From Phoronis australis (lineage: Eukaryota > Phoronida > Phoronidae): DNA of 62,000 nt. Position numbers and translations under genes: made by a program. Shown here in pieces: positions 1 to 12,454 of this stretch; position 1 is the first letter of the stretch, and every line of letters starts with the position of its first letter. Location: contig NMRA01000785.1 in assembly GCA_002633005.1 (NCBI GenBank), positions 1 through 62,000 of the forward strand, given 5' to 3'. The notes below the pieces were generated by a model. The model was not told the DNA's origin. It worked only from the letters and a program-made list of their open reading frames with translations, and ran no database searches.

Positions 1-2664
1 AGACAAATTCGTCTCCACATCAATCCCAGTGTTGAACCTGTTGCACAGCCGTTACGGCGAATACCGTACAATCTGAAGGACAAAGTTGAAGATAAAATAA
101 ACGAACTATTGAAGTTGGACATAATAGAACCCGTTGATGGTCCCACTCCATGGTTAAACCCGGAAGTGGTCATACCTAAAAACAAAGATGAGATTCGTTT
201 GTGTTTGGACACGAGACGCGCAAATGAAGCAGTTTTGAGGGAGCGACACCCCATTCCTACTGTAAACGAGATCCTGCAAAACATGAATGGATCTACAGTT
301 TTCAGTAAGCTAGACTTGAAGTGGGGATATCACCAAATTGAATTGTCTCCAGAATCCCGTGACATAACTACATTTGCTGTCCATGTTGGATTGTTTAGAT
401 ACAAACGCCTGCTGTTTGGAGTAAGCTCCGCAACTGAACAGTACCAGTACGAAATAAGTCGAGCTGTATCTGGAATTGAAGGAGTCGAAAATATTTCGGA
501 CGATATAATTGTACATGGTCCAGATGTAGAATCGCACAATAAACGCCTACATCTTGTTTTGAAGCGACTAGAGAACTGTGGACTAACCCTAAACGGTGAG
601 AAATGTCAGTTTGGCATGAATAAGCTGGTATTCATGGGAATACTATTGTCTGAAAAGGGTATTGGCCCCACTGAAGCCCGAGTTGAAGCCATTCGGAATG
701 CGAGGGAGCCGCAAACCGCGAGTGAGGTAAGATCTTTTCTTGGCCTTGCTAATTTCTCGAGTCGGTTTATACGAGATTTTGCCACGATCTCCGAACCATT
801 AAGACGACTGACAAAAAAGGGGACTGTTTTTAAATTTGGCCCAGAGCAGAGAAAGTCCTTTGCACTCCTGAGAGACAGTCTGACGAGCGAGAGCACACTT
901 GCTTACTACGACAAGGATGCACCGACACAGGTTATCGCTGATGCTAGTCCTGTTGGACTTGGTGCCGTCCTGATGCAAGAACAACGAGGCGTCAAAGTTC
1001 CCGTTTGCTACGCTAGTCGAGCACTGTCTGATTGTGAACGCCGTTACAGCCAAACCGAAAAGGAAGCACTCAGTCTGGTATGGGCGTGCGAGAAATTCCA
1101 TGCTTATTTGTTTGCCAAAGAGTTTGATCTGATCACTGACCACAAACCATTAGAAACCATTTATGGCCCCCGATCCAAACCCTGTGCGAGGATCGAGCGT
1201 TGGGTATTACGACTGCAGCCATATAACTTTCGAATAAAGCACGTTGCCGGCAGTCAAAACATTGCTGATACATTATCGCGCCTGGTGAATCCTGCAGACA
1301 TTCAAAACAAACAAACCGATGAAGCTGAGGACTGTGTCCGCTTTATTGCGATCAATGCCACGCCAAATGCTCTGTCAACGCGTGAGATTGAAATCCAATC
1401 CTTGGATGACCCCGAATTGTCTGAGGTCAGGAAAGCCGTCGCAACTGGAAGATTCGAAAATTGTCGGAATTTTCAGGCTGTTGCTGGAGAACTGTGTGTT
1501 GTTGGAAAAGTAATTTTGAGGGGCACCCGAATTGTGATCCCGCGTAAAATGCGCCCCACAGTATTATCGCTTGCGCATGAAGGTCATTTAGGAATTGTTG
1601 GGACGAAACAACGTTTACGTACTAAAGTGTGGTGGCCCGGCATGGATAAGGATGCTGAAAGGCACTGCAAATCGTGCTATGGTTGTCAACTTGTGGCACG
1701 ACCCGATGTTGCAGAGCCGATTCGTTCCACTGAGTTACCGGACGGACCTTGGCAAGACATTGCTGTCGATCTGATGGGACCATTTCCCTCTGGACATTCG
1801 GTAGTAGTTGTAGTGGATTACTACAGTCGATTTTATGAGATCGAGATTTTGAAATCCACGCTTGCAAATAACGTCATTGATGCATTGTGGGAGATGTTCT
1901 GTAGGTTTGGTTTACCGTTATCGATCAAGTCAGACAACGGCCCGCAGTTTAAATCCGAACAGTTCCACCAATTTTGTGTAGAAAATGGAATTCGACAACA
2001 AAAAGTCACTCCGAGATGGGCCCAAGCAAATGGGGAGGTGGAACGTCAAAATGCGTCATTGTTGAAACGTATTAAAATAGCGTAAAGCGAAGGACTTGAC
2101 TGGAAACGGGAGATATGTAAATACTTGATGGCATACCGTTCGTTAGAACACGCCACAACTGGACGAAGCCCCGCTGAACTCATGTTTGGCAGGAAAATGC
2201 GTACAAAACTGCCCGAATTCAAAATGGAAGGCGAACATTACGACATTGAGTTACGAGACCGAGACTCGGAAGTAAAAGCCAAATACAAAGTGCATGCAGA
2301 TGCCGCAAGGAATGCGAAACCATCGGAAGTATCCGTTGGCGACATGGTGCTTGTACGACAAGACAAAGAAAACAAGTACACAACGAACTTCAACCCGACA
2401 CCACATGAAGTTGTTGACAAATCGGGAAATCAGGTGGTTATAAAATCGCCGGAAGGAGTCAGTTATTCCCGGAACACAACGGCAGTGAAGAAGTTTGTTG
2501 TTCCAACTGATAGGTTAGTCAGCGATGCGGACAATACGATTACGCAAGTTCCAACTCAGTTACCGGACGTACCAGCTGATCCAACCGCGAATGACGTATT
2601 GTCGGAAGGACGACCGAGACGAGTCATACGACCGCCTGCACATTTGAAAGACTTTATCATTTGA
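1..2664 (+). pseudogene. Ty3/gypsy retrotransposon pol (RT, RNase H, integrase), 5' end outside window, one in-frame stop
   Basis: The reading frame is open from base 1, so gag, protease and the start of RT lie outside the window. Numbering from the Met at 109: RT shows FSKLDLKWGYHQI (65-77), LFGVSS (about 103) and the catalytic pair DD at 131-132. RNase H starts near D278 and includes YASRALSDCERRYSQTEKEA and the TDHKPL motif. Integrase has an HHCC zinc finger (H490, H494, C523, C526) and a DDE core (D554, D609, E645) with the usual 35-residue D-to-E spacing. A TAA at 2083-2085 stops translation just after the DDE domain. The frame then continues unchanged to 2664 through the integrase C-terminus (SVGDMVLVRQ) and a basic tail. 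This single nonsense change in an otherwise open frame suggests recent inactivation. All catalytic residues are present. Confidence 0.95.
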
Positions 2665-2868
2665 TTTGATCTTTGTTTGTGACTACTTTGGTGCATGGTG
2701 ATTTCTTGATTAATTGTTTGTGACTAACCTGTTTATGCACTCACTGTAGAGGAAGCCTTATGTAATAATGATTGAGTACACTAGTGTTGTTTTGATGTTT
2801 GATGACTAAATGTTTCATTGGTAGTTTTATCCTTGATGACTGAACATTTTGTCTAAGGAAAGGAGAGA
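2665..2868 (+). other. Retrotransposon 3' untranslated region with polypurine tract
   Basis: Non-coding stretch between the pol stop and the LTR. It ends in a purine run (2855-2868, aaggaaaggagaga) directly before TG, which fits the polypurine tract that primes plus-strand synthesis in LTR elements. Confidence 0.7.
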
Positions 2869-3097
2869 TGTCATGTATTGAATTTCTACCAGATGTTTAT
2901 AGTTCCGGTAACACTTAAATGTATGACTGTTAATTAATCACGTGTCACTATGACGTATATCCTTAGCGTGTATAAATAGTTTTCTTGCATGTATTTTAGT
3001 CACTTGGATGTCGTTTGCTTTAATGCTGAATACTTTGATAATATAACTCTTATATCATTCAATTGGTTTTTATACGTCGTATACCGACGACGTTACA
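2869..3097 (+). repeat. 3' LTR of the Ty3/gypsy element
   Basis: A 229-bp segment that begins TGTCATG immediately after the polypurine tract and ends CGTTACA, giving the short inverted termini (TGT...ACA) usual for LTRs. It contains a TATA box, tataaata, at 2971-2978. The 5' LTR lies outside the window, so neither LTR divergence nor the target-site duplication can be read. The right boundary is inferred from the terminal motif alone. Confidence 0.65.
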
Positions 3098-3271
3098 TGC
3101 ACTTTTAATGTTGAGGGAGGGGGCTCAGATCGAATTTCAAGTGTCAAAGTCGTAACATGGCCCAATCGTAACGGAACTGCGGCTGAGTATAGGTTCTCCC
3201 GCGTTATCCCAGGCGACCGGCAGTGGCGCAGCGCACTACGACTCCGTTTCCGTCGTCTGCTTCACTGTGCA

Positions 3272-6200
3272 ATGAAGAAAATTACTTCATTTTTTAAAAG
3301 AAAATGGAAGCTGAGAGACGATGAAAAAACAGAAGCTGCTGGTAAGATCTGAATTTTACTCGAAGCATTAGTGAATCACTCAGAAACTCATAATTCTCTC
3401 TTTGTCACAGCGTACTGTGACGATTTCCAAAGCAATCGCGTCCATATTGCCAACACGAGAAACGGATTTGGTCTTTTAGGCAATTGAAGACTATTTTAAA
3501 TACAACAAATTTGTTACGAACCGATTGCACAAAATATAAAACGTGTAATAAGCCTTACAAAAAATAGGTTTCGTGCGCAAACACTGTGGACCATAGTCAA
3601 GTAGGTCTCTATGAAACTAATTAGGAGTAAAATCTTAGTGGTGTAGAGGTAAAGCACGCGCGCTGTATTCGCCAGGTCGTGGGTTCGAGTCTGTAGTTAA
3701 TGCAGTTGTTCCTGTTGGACACGTTCTCCGTGTTTTTTGTTTTTTCCTTTTTTCTTTGATAATACTCCAGGAATCAAGGAAAACGCTTGATTTTTAGAGG
3801 AAAAAACAAAAAACTTCCTGGGCGGTAGGGGGAAAACACCCCTCCTGACCTCCTCCCATTCGGTGCTATGCGCGTCTACAATCGCGCTTTGCGCAAATGC
3901 TTACAGACAAAATGTTGGCCCCTGTCTTGTGATATCCTACATCCGCCACTGTATACTTCCTTTCTTTTCAATCAGTGGTCATGCATATTGTAGAATCCCA
4001 AGTTATCAAATTCCGTATGTAAGCCAATGTGCTTGTCCCAAGTTATCTAATTCCGTCTGTAAGCCAATGTGCTTGTAGAGTGAAGTGGTGTATTTTATGG
4101 AGACTTTTCTAAAGTGTAACAAATATCAGCCCGTTGCTTCGGATATAATTCCAGTTTCCCCTTTCTCTGCTATGCATCCATGACCTCACGGATTTACTAG
4201 CATGCAAGGTTTCATAGTAAAACTTCCAATTTTGAATTTGTTCATGCTGCCTAACGATTATATTGACTTACCATTTTCAGTTGCTTTCCTACCGACGATG
4301 TCCTTTCCTGTGCCCTTCACGGTTATTGCCAAAGCCCAAAAATGGCTTTGAGCACTTCCTCCTAAACAGAAACGACAACGAACGACTTTTGGGCAACAGT
4401 CTTAACCCGTCTGAAGGGGTGTTTTGTTTGGTTGATCTGATTAAAGAACAAATTGAAGGACACCGCGAAACGTTCATGGATGTCGGAAATGTTCCAAATG
4501 GTGCAGTTGTCACCAGAGCATACGGCCTCATTCAGTATACATGTAATCATCTAAGAAAGGTGGCAGATTCTGCAGGACACTCAGACTCATGTGTCCACGC
4601 TCAGATCTCGGAAGCTATACTGTTTTTACAGGCGCCCATTTTATGGTCCGTTAAAAATTTTTTGCCTCGCATCAGTATATTTCTGAACTCATATCTCCAT
4701 CACGCATCAATCCCAGCCAGGCGAGAAGTTAGGCGGAATCGTGGTGAAAACGCTCGTAACTCATGATTACCGTCCCTGAGAATTTTGAACGCAGGCAGAG
4801 AATCTATAAATTGGGATCACGTGAAGTGAACGTGTGAAACTTGTTGAGTTTTTAAAGATTTTTTACCACTCAAATTTCCTACTTTCTAGGTCATGCGCAT
4901 CTCCAAAATATGGCGCATGCGTTCGGGTTTTTACGGTAAATTCAGACAGTGTTCCAAATGATGTCTTTATCTTGTACAATATCTGGATTTCAAAATGAAA
5001 GACATGTATGCGTTTCATGACGTTAACCTGATATCCAACTACTTCTCGAATTATTAAATTGTTCTTACCCAGGAGCTCAAACTTTCGTATACTGTGGGAC
5101 CTTCTTTGGTGAAAAATTTCACTCCGTGGCTAGAGTAATCCAGACACAAATCACGTTCGTCTGACAACTCGGGCCTCTTCTGTGGTACAGGCAAAAAATG
5201 ACTCACACAAAAATTGTGGCAATTTGGGCAAATTGCGACTTTTTGTGCCCACGGCGCTGACCCCATTTGTCACAGTTGTGAAGCTGTGACAATTTGGGAC
5301 GATGTGACAATTTAGGCCTGCACAAGGCTGCAACCGCCTACCTGAGGCATTTCCTTCGCGTGCGCTATGAATGACTTTCTGCATATAATACCCGTATTCT
5401 ATAGAACAATGTGGAAATGAATTTATTTCCCTGGTGGTAATTCTAATAGCGTTATGAAAGATGAAGGAGTGAATAAACAAGTGTCAGCTTTAACATTTAG
5501 ATTATTATAACCGAATGGTGACATAAAATACCCATTATATAAAGAAGATGGGAGATTGATTAGCTTAATGCAAAATCATTGCATAATTCCATGTGGTCTT
5601 TTGGTGCAAACTTTGATTTCACATCAGATAGGGATGCAGGTGAAATTAACATATCAAATCCCCAGTATCGACTTGATGGAAGGCACACGAAGAAAGGGAT
5701 CATGAATGTCTGTATCTTTTTGTACAAAATGTAAAAATGGGTTAAATGAGCTGTAAGCATTGGCCAAGTTACTTTGCTTTGACGGAAGTTTAATTATGTA
5801 ATTCGGGATATTTTGAGGGAGTCCTGGAATTGGATTGGTTTATAAACTGGAGAGATATACTACCTCCAAACTGGCCAGGTGTTCATGAACACTGACCTGT
5901 TCACACCATTTATCAATTGATTGCCAATATGAAGAGTGCCTACCCTGCCCCTAGGAGTGCTATTTTTAAATTGACATGTTGAGTTACATTAATGTGGGAA
6001 TTTTAAGCTGTTGAATTGAAATGTTAATGAACTTTAAATTGAAATAATCCTGTTGTTTTAATTTAATTTAACAGATCTCTTTTCTGCTGATAAAACGCCC
6101 AAACGTGAAGCCGCCGGTCATTTTAACCGAAGCTGTGGAATTGTTGCATGTAAATATTTAACAGGACACTTGACTAAGCAGTGCCAAACACCTGGTATTT

Positions 6201-6304
6201 GGAAAAACATCTCTTTGAATATTTCTCCTGGTGAACTTGGGACACGACCTAAACGTCGTGAAAGCTCTACGGAAACAAGACTACGCATTAAACTATGTGA
6301 ATGA
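3272..6304 (+). CDS. Possible two-exon gene for a ~100-residue basic protein
   Basis: Exon 1 (3272-3341) begins MKKITSFFKRKWKLRDDEK and ends in phase 1 at a good donor (g|gtaaga). Exon 2 (6075-6304) follows the acceptor ttaacag, joins in phase and stays open for 75 further codons to a TGA at 6302-6304. It includes a small Cys/His pattern (CGIVACKYLTGHLTKQC) and a basic stretch GTRPKRRES. The MKKxTSFF-type start resembles those of some transposase-derived nuclear proteins from memory, but no family is recognised. The 2.7-kb intron holds a tRNA-like repeat and an unrelated ORF. It could instead be two chance ORFs; phase agreement and good splice sites are the only support. Confidence 0.35.
3633..3705 (+). 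repeat. tRNA-like sequence, probable SINE head
   Basis: An A-box-like segment (tagtggtgtagaggta) is followed about 35 bases later by a near-perfect B box (gggttcgagtc), the spacing of an internal Pol III promoter. No convincing acceptor stem closes around it, and T-rich sequence follows, so a tRNA-derived SINE or tRNA pseudogene is more likely than a working tRNA. Confidence 0.4.
3997..4076. repeat. Tandem duplication of a 40-bp unit
   Basis: Two adjacent 40-base copies (3997-4036 and 4037-4076), each beginning cccaagttatc and ending gccaatgtgcttgt, differ at only two positions. A recent local duplication in otherwise unique sequence. Confidence 0.9.
4281..4766 (+). CDS. Unrecognised open exon-like ORF
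   Basis: A frame open for about 160 codons directly follows a good acceptor (ccattttcag at 4271-4280) and ends at a stop at 4764-4766. The central part looks protein-like, with charged and hydrophobic residues mixed (NPSEGVFCLVDLIKEQIEGH), while the C-terminal third looks like chance translation. No domain is recognised. It is out of phase with the exon at 3272-3341, so it does not belong to that model. It could be a decayed exon or a fortuitous ORF. Confidence 0.25.
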   Translation: MLSYRRCPFLCPSRLLPKPKNGFEHFLLNRNDNERLLGNSLNPSEGVFCLVDLIKEQIEGHRETFMDVGNVPNGAVVTRAYGLIQYTCNHLRKVADSAGHSDSCVHAQISEAILFLQAPILWSVKNFLPRISIFLNSYLHHASIPARREVRRNRGENARNS

Positions 6305-7685
6305 AGAGGAGCGGTGACAAGTGTAGAGTAGTTTAAAGCAGTTTTAAATTGCACGGTGACTCAACATATACACTGTACAGATCGTTAAGATTCAAACCCC
6401 CTAGCGGATTGCAATCAATGGTCAATACCGCAAGGCCCCTCTTCGTAAACCCTGGATTTTCCCTGCCTTCGCTAACTAGTCATATCCAATTACCCCTTAG
6501 TAAATAAGCATTGCATTTTTCTTGTATAATGTAATTAACATATCAGACACCACTGTGTTATATAAATTACATGACGCCAGAAAATTCCTATAAATAGCGG
6601 ACGCACTCTCTCTTAACTTGCAACAGAGGTTTGAGAACAATTTGCTTGAATTTAGAAGAGACGCTGACATTGGTGAGTATCTAGTAGAATGAATAACTGT
6701 GAGCATCCATTTAAACACTTTGCAAGGGAGATAATAGATGGGGGCGGGGAATGCCGTAACGTAACTGCGTCTTTGTGCAGTGTGCATGTTCAGAAACCTC
6801 AACTTTAGACTTTGTTTTTCAAAATTTTATTCAATAATCTCTTTAAAACACACTTAATTTTGCTCGACATAGGCGTATATTGTTTGAATAAAAATCAACG
6901 AGCTGAACGATGACACTTATTATAATTATGCAACATTTTCAGTTATTTTAAAGTGTTTCCATCATGGAAGGGCTTCAAAGCTAAGTGAAACTGATTCCAA
7001 TTTCAAAATACAAAGTTGTTTCATGCACAATACAAGATGCCTCCCAAAGTTGGTAAGGCACATTTTTTTCAAAATCATTTAATTTCTTGGAATCTTGCCA
7101 CCCAAATGTTATTTACGATAAGGCACAAACTTGCTTGGGAGTCAATTTCAAGGAAAAAAAAGAAACTTGTTTTAATATGTGATAGCTTTTGCTGGTGTCA
7201 CACGACCAAACTAGTTAGTTTTTGTTTTCTCGATATTTACACAGAGGCTTAAGAAATTCCCAAGCAAGTTTAGAACATCTTCACTAGAGCATAGAGATTT
7301 TTCCGAGCCTCCTAAAATAGCTGTGTGCCATCATTGAATCGGATTATTAAAGACTCATGAACCTTAAGTTTAATCCCAATTCTAATTGTCTTTGCTCTGA
7401 TCATAGCAGCCGACATCTCGGCGCATTCAATAAACAAACAGGGGAGATAATGGATCAACTCATTTTACTTCTCTCTCCATATTAAAACAACTAGAAGGCT
7501 CCCCACTAACATAACACAAGATTTGAAATTTGTGTAGAAAAAAATGACCTATCTCTTCCTTGACCAACGGAACTAGCCGCTGCCCGTGCTTAGCGACAGG
7601 TAGTGGCTAGTGGGAAATGCCGAGTCGTAACAGCTACTGTATACATGTACATTCAAGCGTTCATCGCAAGAGACAGGACTACTTC
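6305..7685. other. No gene recognised
   Basis: AT-rich sequence with no convincing exon, RNA gene or repeat that I can name. A short MPPKV start followed by gtaagg near 7038 is too small to support. Confidence 0.5.
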
Positions 7686-8072
7686 TTAACCCTTATCCTG
7701 CGCTAGGCGAGGTCAGCCGACAAGCCGATTATCCTATTAAAATGCGTTGGGTGCACTCAATCGACTATAATAAGAGACAACTGGGCTGCACTCACCCCAA
7801 GATCGCTGGTGTTTTTTCATTCAGAAATCGTGAGAGCGTAGTGGGTTGTTTAATTATGTGAGCATGCGTATTCCATGGTTCGTACAGTTGTAGTTTCCTG
7901 TACATTCCTCTGATTTACACGATGTGGATGTTATGAGTTATGGAGATACCGGTATTTGAAAGTTAACACACAGTTTTGTGCCAAGATGACTGATGACCAG
8001 TTTCTTGAGGAAGTGTTCATGGACTCAGATAGTGAAAACGAGCTAGGAATTGGCACTCGAAAGGGACGGTGA
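7686..8072 (+). mobile_element. Possible 5' end of a decayed piggyBac-like transposon
   Basis: TTAACCCTTATCCTGCG at 7686 has the TTAA target plus CCCTT start typical of piggyBac-type terminal repeats. Some 300 bp downstream, an ATG at 7986 opens a 28-codon acidic ORF (MTDDQFLEEVFMDSDSENE) of the type that begins many piggyBac transposases, ending at TGA 8070-8072. No downstream DDD catalytic part and no matching right terminus were found, so this is a suggestion only. Confidence 0.3.
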
Positions 8073-10467
8073 CAGGGAAACTAACAAAAGGTCATAAATA
8101 ATGCAGATTCTATTGATTCGGATCTCAGTGCAAACTTTTAATCACAATTTCTATCACTTTCAAATTTTAGTGGGCAAGGTGTGCGGCTGCGGGGTTCCTT
8201 CTCCGACAGCATGAATGTCTTTCCAGAACATTTGACCCTGTAATGTAACACAAAGTACGGTAGTGAAAAACTTAGAATGCAATTCACAATATCGTATTGT
8301 ACACAAAGTACATCTATATAACTGTATTTTCAAGAGTCTTATCGTAAATGTACATACTGAGGTGAAAACGCCACCTATCTGTTTGACGATTATCGTCGAC
8401 ATGCAGCTAGGTGGCAGTGTGATGAGCACGTTAGACACCGGAATTTCTTATAACCCGGATGCTCAGATCGTCGTGGAACATACATCGCGCTAACGACCGA
8501 CAGGGGTGCATGCACCGACACTCACCATGCCCGCTACAGCAGTAAAAATAAGACGTTGTTCTTCAGTAATTCTACGGCTTTTGTAACAAAGAAAAGTCTG
8601 CCATTGTTTTGCAGACAGTGCGTACTCGTGGCACGCGCATGTGCAATTTACCCAAAATTTACGATATCTCTATGGAGTTTGTTGGGAAATTAAGTTTTCT
8701 GATATTAAAATACTAAAAACGTGTAACGAAATGAAACCAGTTCCGAATGTTATAACTTGTACGCAACCTCACAGATTGAAGAAACGGGGAAATTGACTAA
8801 TAGGTGACGCAATGATGCTGACGGAGACCCAAAAGTGCGAATCACAATTTTAGCACCAGAATAACGGCAGAGCACCATTATTTCAGCACCAGTAAATAAT
8901 TTAGTTTAGTCAACGAAGGGTGTATTTTTAATGGCATCTTTAATTTTGGTGGGGTCAGGCCCGATGAATTAGTCATACCTGTACATGTATATACGCGACA
9001 AAAGCTGGAGGGAGTGAAATTATGCCGACGGACTGACGTCACCCTGGCTGTTGAGCCGACTCCTTGGTTCCTTGCGCGTGTAGATAACACGCAATTATCA
9101 TCCAGTAGTACGCGCTTTGTCACTGGCTGATGTAGTCCCGGCAGTCATTCGTTAACTTAATAACTATGTAAGAAAGAAAATGGCGGACTATGAACGATTT
9201 TTACCCATGTCATTCTAGTCACGGCAACTATTTCGTTTCTGCATTAATTGTTTAAAAGCCGCGTGCTTGAAGCAAATACATGTGCAATAAACACACATCT
9301 GGCCCATGTACAGTAACTGGTGTGTTAGTCATACTGTGTGAATGCAGGATGGCAACGTAAACAAAAAGGTCAGCGGGACTGTAGAAAATTGCACTTTGAA
9401 AAAGGCGCAACCACAATTACCTGGGATTTGCACATGAACATGAATTAAGTACCGGTTTCTTTGTACAACACACAACTATTACACTTGGTTTATAAATCAT
9501 GCCATTTTTTGAGTAAAAAGGTCACGCGGGAAATGAAATGATACCTGGGTGTGTTCTACCACCTTCCGACGGGCAGCGAACCAACGAGTTAAAGACCTAG
9601 AGATACACGTTTTTAACCCTTATTAATTGGTTAGAAGACATTATAAGAAACCACGCGGTACTTATCCCATGACCAATACACAATCCGTAGTCGAAGAGAG
9701 TTTAAATCAACGCGTCACTCACGATTCCGACCCGAAGGTCACACCGCCATTTTGAACTACGGTTAGTTCAAAACCAGAAGTACAAATGATTCAGGAACTC
9801 AGGCTTAGTATACGGCGTTTGTGCGTCTGGATTATGGTCTGTTACCAGCCTGCAACCGCGGGGATAAAATAACCGACAGCGGACCTCAACTTTAATAAAA
9901 TCAAAATGAGGACAATTCGTACTGAAAATGTTTACAATATGTGGCAAAATAAATTTTGACAGCAATTGTTTTGCCGGGCTCGGACCTGCCGTCGATGACC
10001 CGGTGAAGACCGATAGAGACCACTCGCACTGTTAAAAGACGAAAGCATGCCGTCCCCAGCGGTTTGATCGGAATAAATGGTTCAAATAGGGAATGTCGTA
10101 TACCTGCAAAGATAGTTTCCGAGATTTGTATAAATTACGGACTAGTAACAGTCGTGCGCCAATGATTGAATAACATCATGGGCCGACTAAGATGGCGGGC
10201 TATTGTAATCGTGCTTTACGGGGTTTAATTAACTCTGGTAAACAAACAGTATTAACAGAACATTAAAGAGGAAATTGCAAGGTCATAACCAATCTGAACA
10301 ACAATATGGTATAAATTCTAGTTTATAATTATCGTTGCTATATCCTTAACATTAACTGAATTGTACGCCGCTATACAAAGTTATTTACATATCTAGTGCC
10401 GTGGTGTTGTAACGCCATCGTTGTAACGGAGACTAGAAACGGCGCCATTTTCGTTCGTTACACAACT
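8073..10467. other. No gene recognised
   Basis: Unique-looking sequence with scattered short ORFs that lack codon-like texture, splice context or recognisable motifs. Confidence 0.5.
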
Positions 10468-10492
10468 GTGACGTGGTGTTGGGGAACACAAA
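10468..10492 (+). repeat. 25-bp sequence shared with 13374-13398
   Basis: gtgac-g/a-tggtgttggggaacacaaa occurs here and at 13374-13398 with one mismatch. Both copies lie just 5' of decayed coding sequence: a P2X7-tail-like fragment here and a THAP domain there. They may be a shared leader or the end of a repeat. Confidence 0.7.
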
Positions 10493-10785
10493 GGAAGCAA
10501 TGTGTGTCCAAGTGAGTACAGCAGTGTAGATGTGGAATACTTTGAACGATACAGGGACGGACAGGTGGACTTTTCAGATGATTCCGACCCTTTGGACGAG
10601 GAGGTGGAGGTGACAGATCCCAGAGGAACAATATGTGTTCACAGCTTTTCTGTAGTGGAGCCGTTCTCCCTCGATCCCTTTCACGGCCCTTTCTCTGGTC
10701 GCCGAAGACTCACTCCCAGCGGGTAAATCCTGTGAACGTCAACAGGCTGAAGGTGCGCAGGAGTTGCGATTAGATGTTAGTGATT
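10493..10785 (+). pseudogene. Fragment resembling proteins with a P2X7 C-terminal-like domain
   Basis: An acidic open frame (EYSSVDVEYFERYRDGQ, then DFSDDSDPLDEE) leads to SVVEPFSLDP, which recalls the 'PYxFEP' segment that precedes the zinc-binding P2X7-tail domain in multicopy invertebrate proteins. The frame stops at about 10725. A +1 shift continues with EGAQELRLDVSDW up to a donor (tg|gtaagc), where family members from memory have 'RxGNTDWC'. The expected next, cysteine-rich exon is not seen before the unresolved base at 10855. Family assignment is tentative; the frameshift makes it a likely pseudogene or an assembly-damaged exon. Confidence 0.35.
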
Positions 10786-11890
10786 GGTAAGCATATTATC
10801 AATATGTATCCTACAACCCCGAATTATAACTTGGTCTTTTTTAATTCAAAAGTANAGTATTAACAGAACATTAACGAACAAAATTGCTATACAGTTAGAC
10901 GCGACTTCGCTACAGCCGGGCGGCTGACCGCCAAGAGAATGGGCTACAACCATTTGGTAGAAACATCTTGCCATGGTGCCAAATGTTGAAATATAAGTAT
11001 TAAAGTAACACGAATAATTTCCATTTAGCCATACGCTGCTAGCCGGCGGAGCCGGACTGACTGTCCTGCCGTGCTCGGACATCTGTGCTCCGCGGGGCAA
11101 GATGAAAACATCAATTATCTACCTGGCTCTGAATGAGTTAAATTCCTGTGAAAAAGAGATTAAATATACTGAGTCATGCTCCTAAAATTGCAATATTTTC
11201 CCATCGCCGACATTCAGTTCATTGACTAAAATTCACTACACTCCCCCCCGTCCCTGTTTGTGGCGTCGGGAATTTTTATATTTAGACAACAGAGGTATAC
11301 TGTATCTTGTAAGTTTGTTTTCGTGAGGTTTGAAAATATATTTCTACTTATAATTAAAAACCAAAGTAATTTAGCAAGTGATTATTTCCCGTCTAAGAGT
11401 CACGGCAACTGGAGGCCGGGGAATTACCGGTACTTCGCCTTCACTGTGTCCTAGCAGCAAAATCAAGCACAGATGTGGAGCTCACTGTTTTGAGATAAAA
11501 CTTGTTTTTGTTTGTCAAAAAACCGCCGGTTGTGTTTTTTCTAATCTATTTTACGTGTTTAACGGCCAGTAATGCCCGTACCGATTTGCTGCCAATTACG
11601 CACTGCGTTCACACATCCGGGTAGTCAACGTGACACGCAATTGCTCACTTCAGGCTGGTACATGTGCTTTGCATCAATTTAAAAAAATATGGCGATAAAG
11701 ATAAGATATTTGTTGATCAAGATTTTTTTCCTCTAATTTATTACCTAAACATGGAACAAAAGGAATAAAGACTATCACAAACAATGTCGTGTGTGCAACA
11801 CGTTAATTCATATGTACGAGCACACTACCAAATTCTAGAAGCACATAGAGTTTTAGTGTCGTTTGTTAAAAATGATCCTTTATGTTTCAG
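10786..11890. other. No gene recognised; contains an unresolved base at 10855
   Basis: The single n at 10855 is followed by a ~20-base motif (agtattaacagaacattaa) that also occurs near 10247. This may mark another contig join. No coding features are supported here. Confidence 0.5.
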
Positions 11891-11947
11891 ACGTGATGAA
11901 GTTTACTGCTGCTCTTTTGTTGACGGTGTTGGCGGGCCAGTGTTACG
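11891..11947 (+). CDS. Lone signal-peptide exon of a secreted or membrane protein
   Basis: Follows a consensus acceptor (tatgtttcag) and ends at a donor (acg|gtaata). The ATG at 11896 encodes MKFTAALLLTVLAGQCY: Met-Lys, a nine-residue hydrophobic core and a small-residue cleavage region, ending in phase 1. Phase-1 signal-peptide exons are typical first coding exons of secreted multi-exon proteins. No in-phase downstream exon was recognised within several kilobases, so the product is unknown and the exon may be orphaned. Confidence 0.5.
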
Positions 11948-12454
11948 GTAATACTCTTCAATCATATTATAGGGCTGTTAATGAAAATCACGTGACCGGG
12001 CATTGCAAATTTACAGCCGTCAGGATGTTATGAATGTTAAATCGTTAGGAATGAACCTGTGGTGCTGTGGATCGGGCCATGGCAGACATTGCGCCTTTTT
12101 CGTTGCCATCTGTCCCTCAAAAAATAATGTCTGTCATAAGTTGTCATCTCTGAGGTGCATTTTTTTAATATTGCTTTATTTCTACAAAAAATAATCAACC
12201 AGTGGGAGAAAGGCAGTGGTTTGGGTATAGAAACTGATGTCATAGGAATGTGTTTTAGCCGGGCCTTAAAAGCATAATGGGATATGGAATTCTATACAAC
12301 TCTTTATCTCCGCATGCTCCTTGGGTTTCACAGGTTACAGAAGTTTCTAAACAAGTTGAAACTGTAGTACAAAAAAAACAAAAAAAAAATCCGGAATTGC
12401 AGTTTGCCCTGAGTCTCATTCACAGGCTTCGGTTATCTCTTATGATTTTTCCTT

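Noticed and set aside
3997-4076. Tandem 40-bp units considered as a CRISPR-like or regulatory array
   Set aside because: Only two abutting copies without spacers in an animal genome; a simple duplication explains it.
7038-7053. MPPKV followed by gtaagg, a possible first exon
   Set aside because: Only five codons and no in-phase partner exon.
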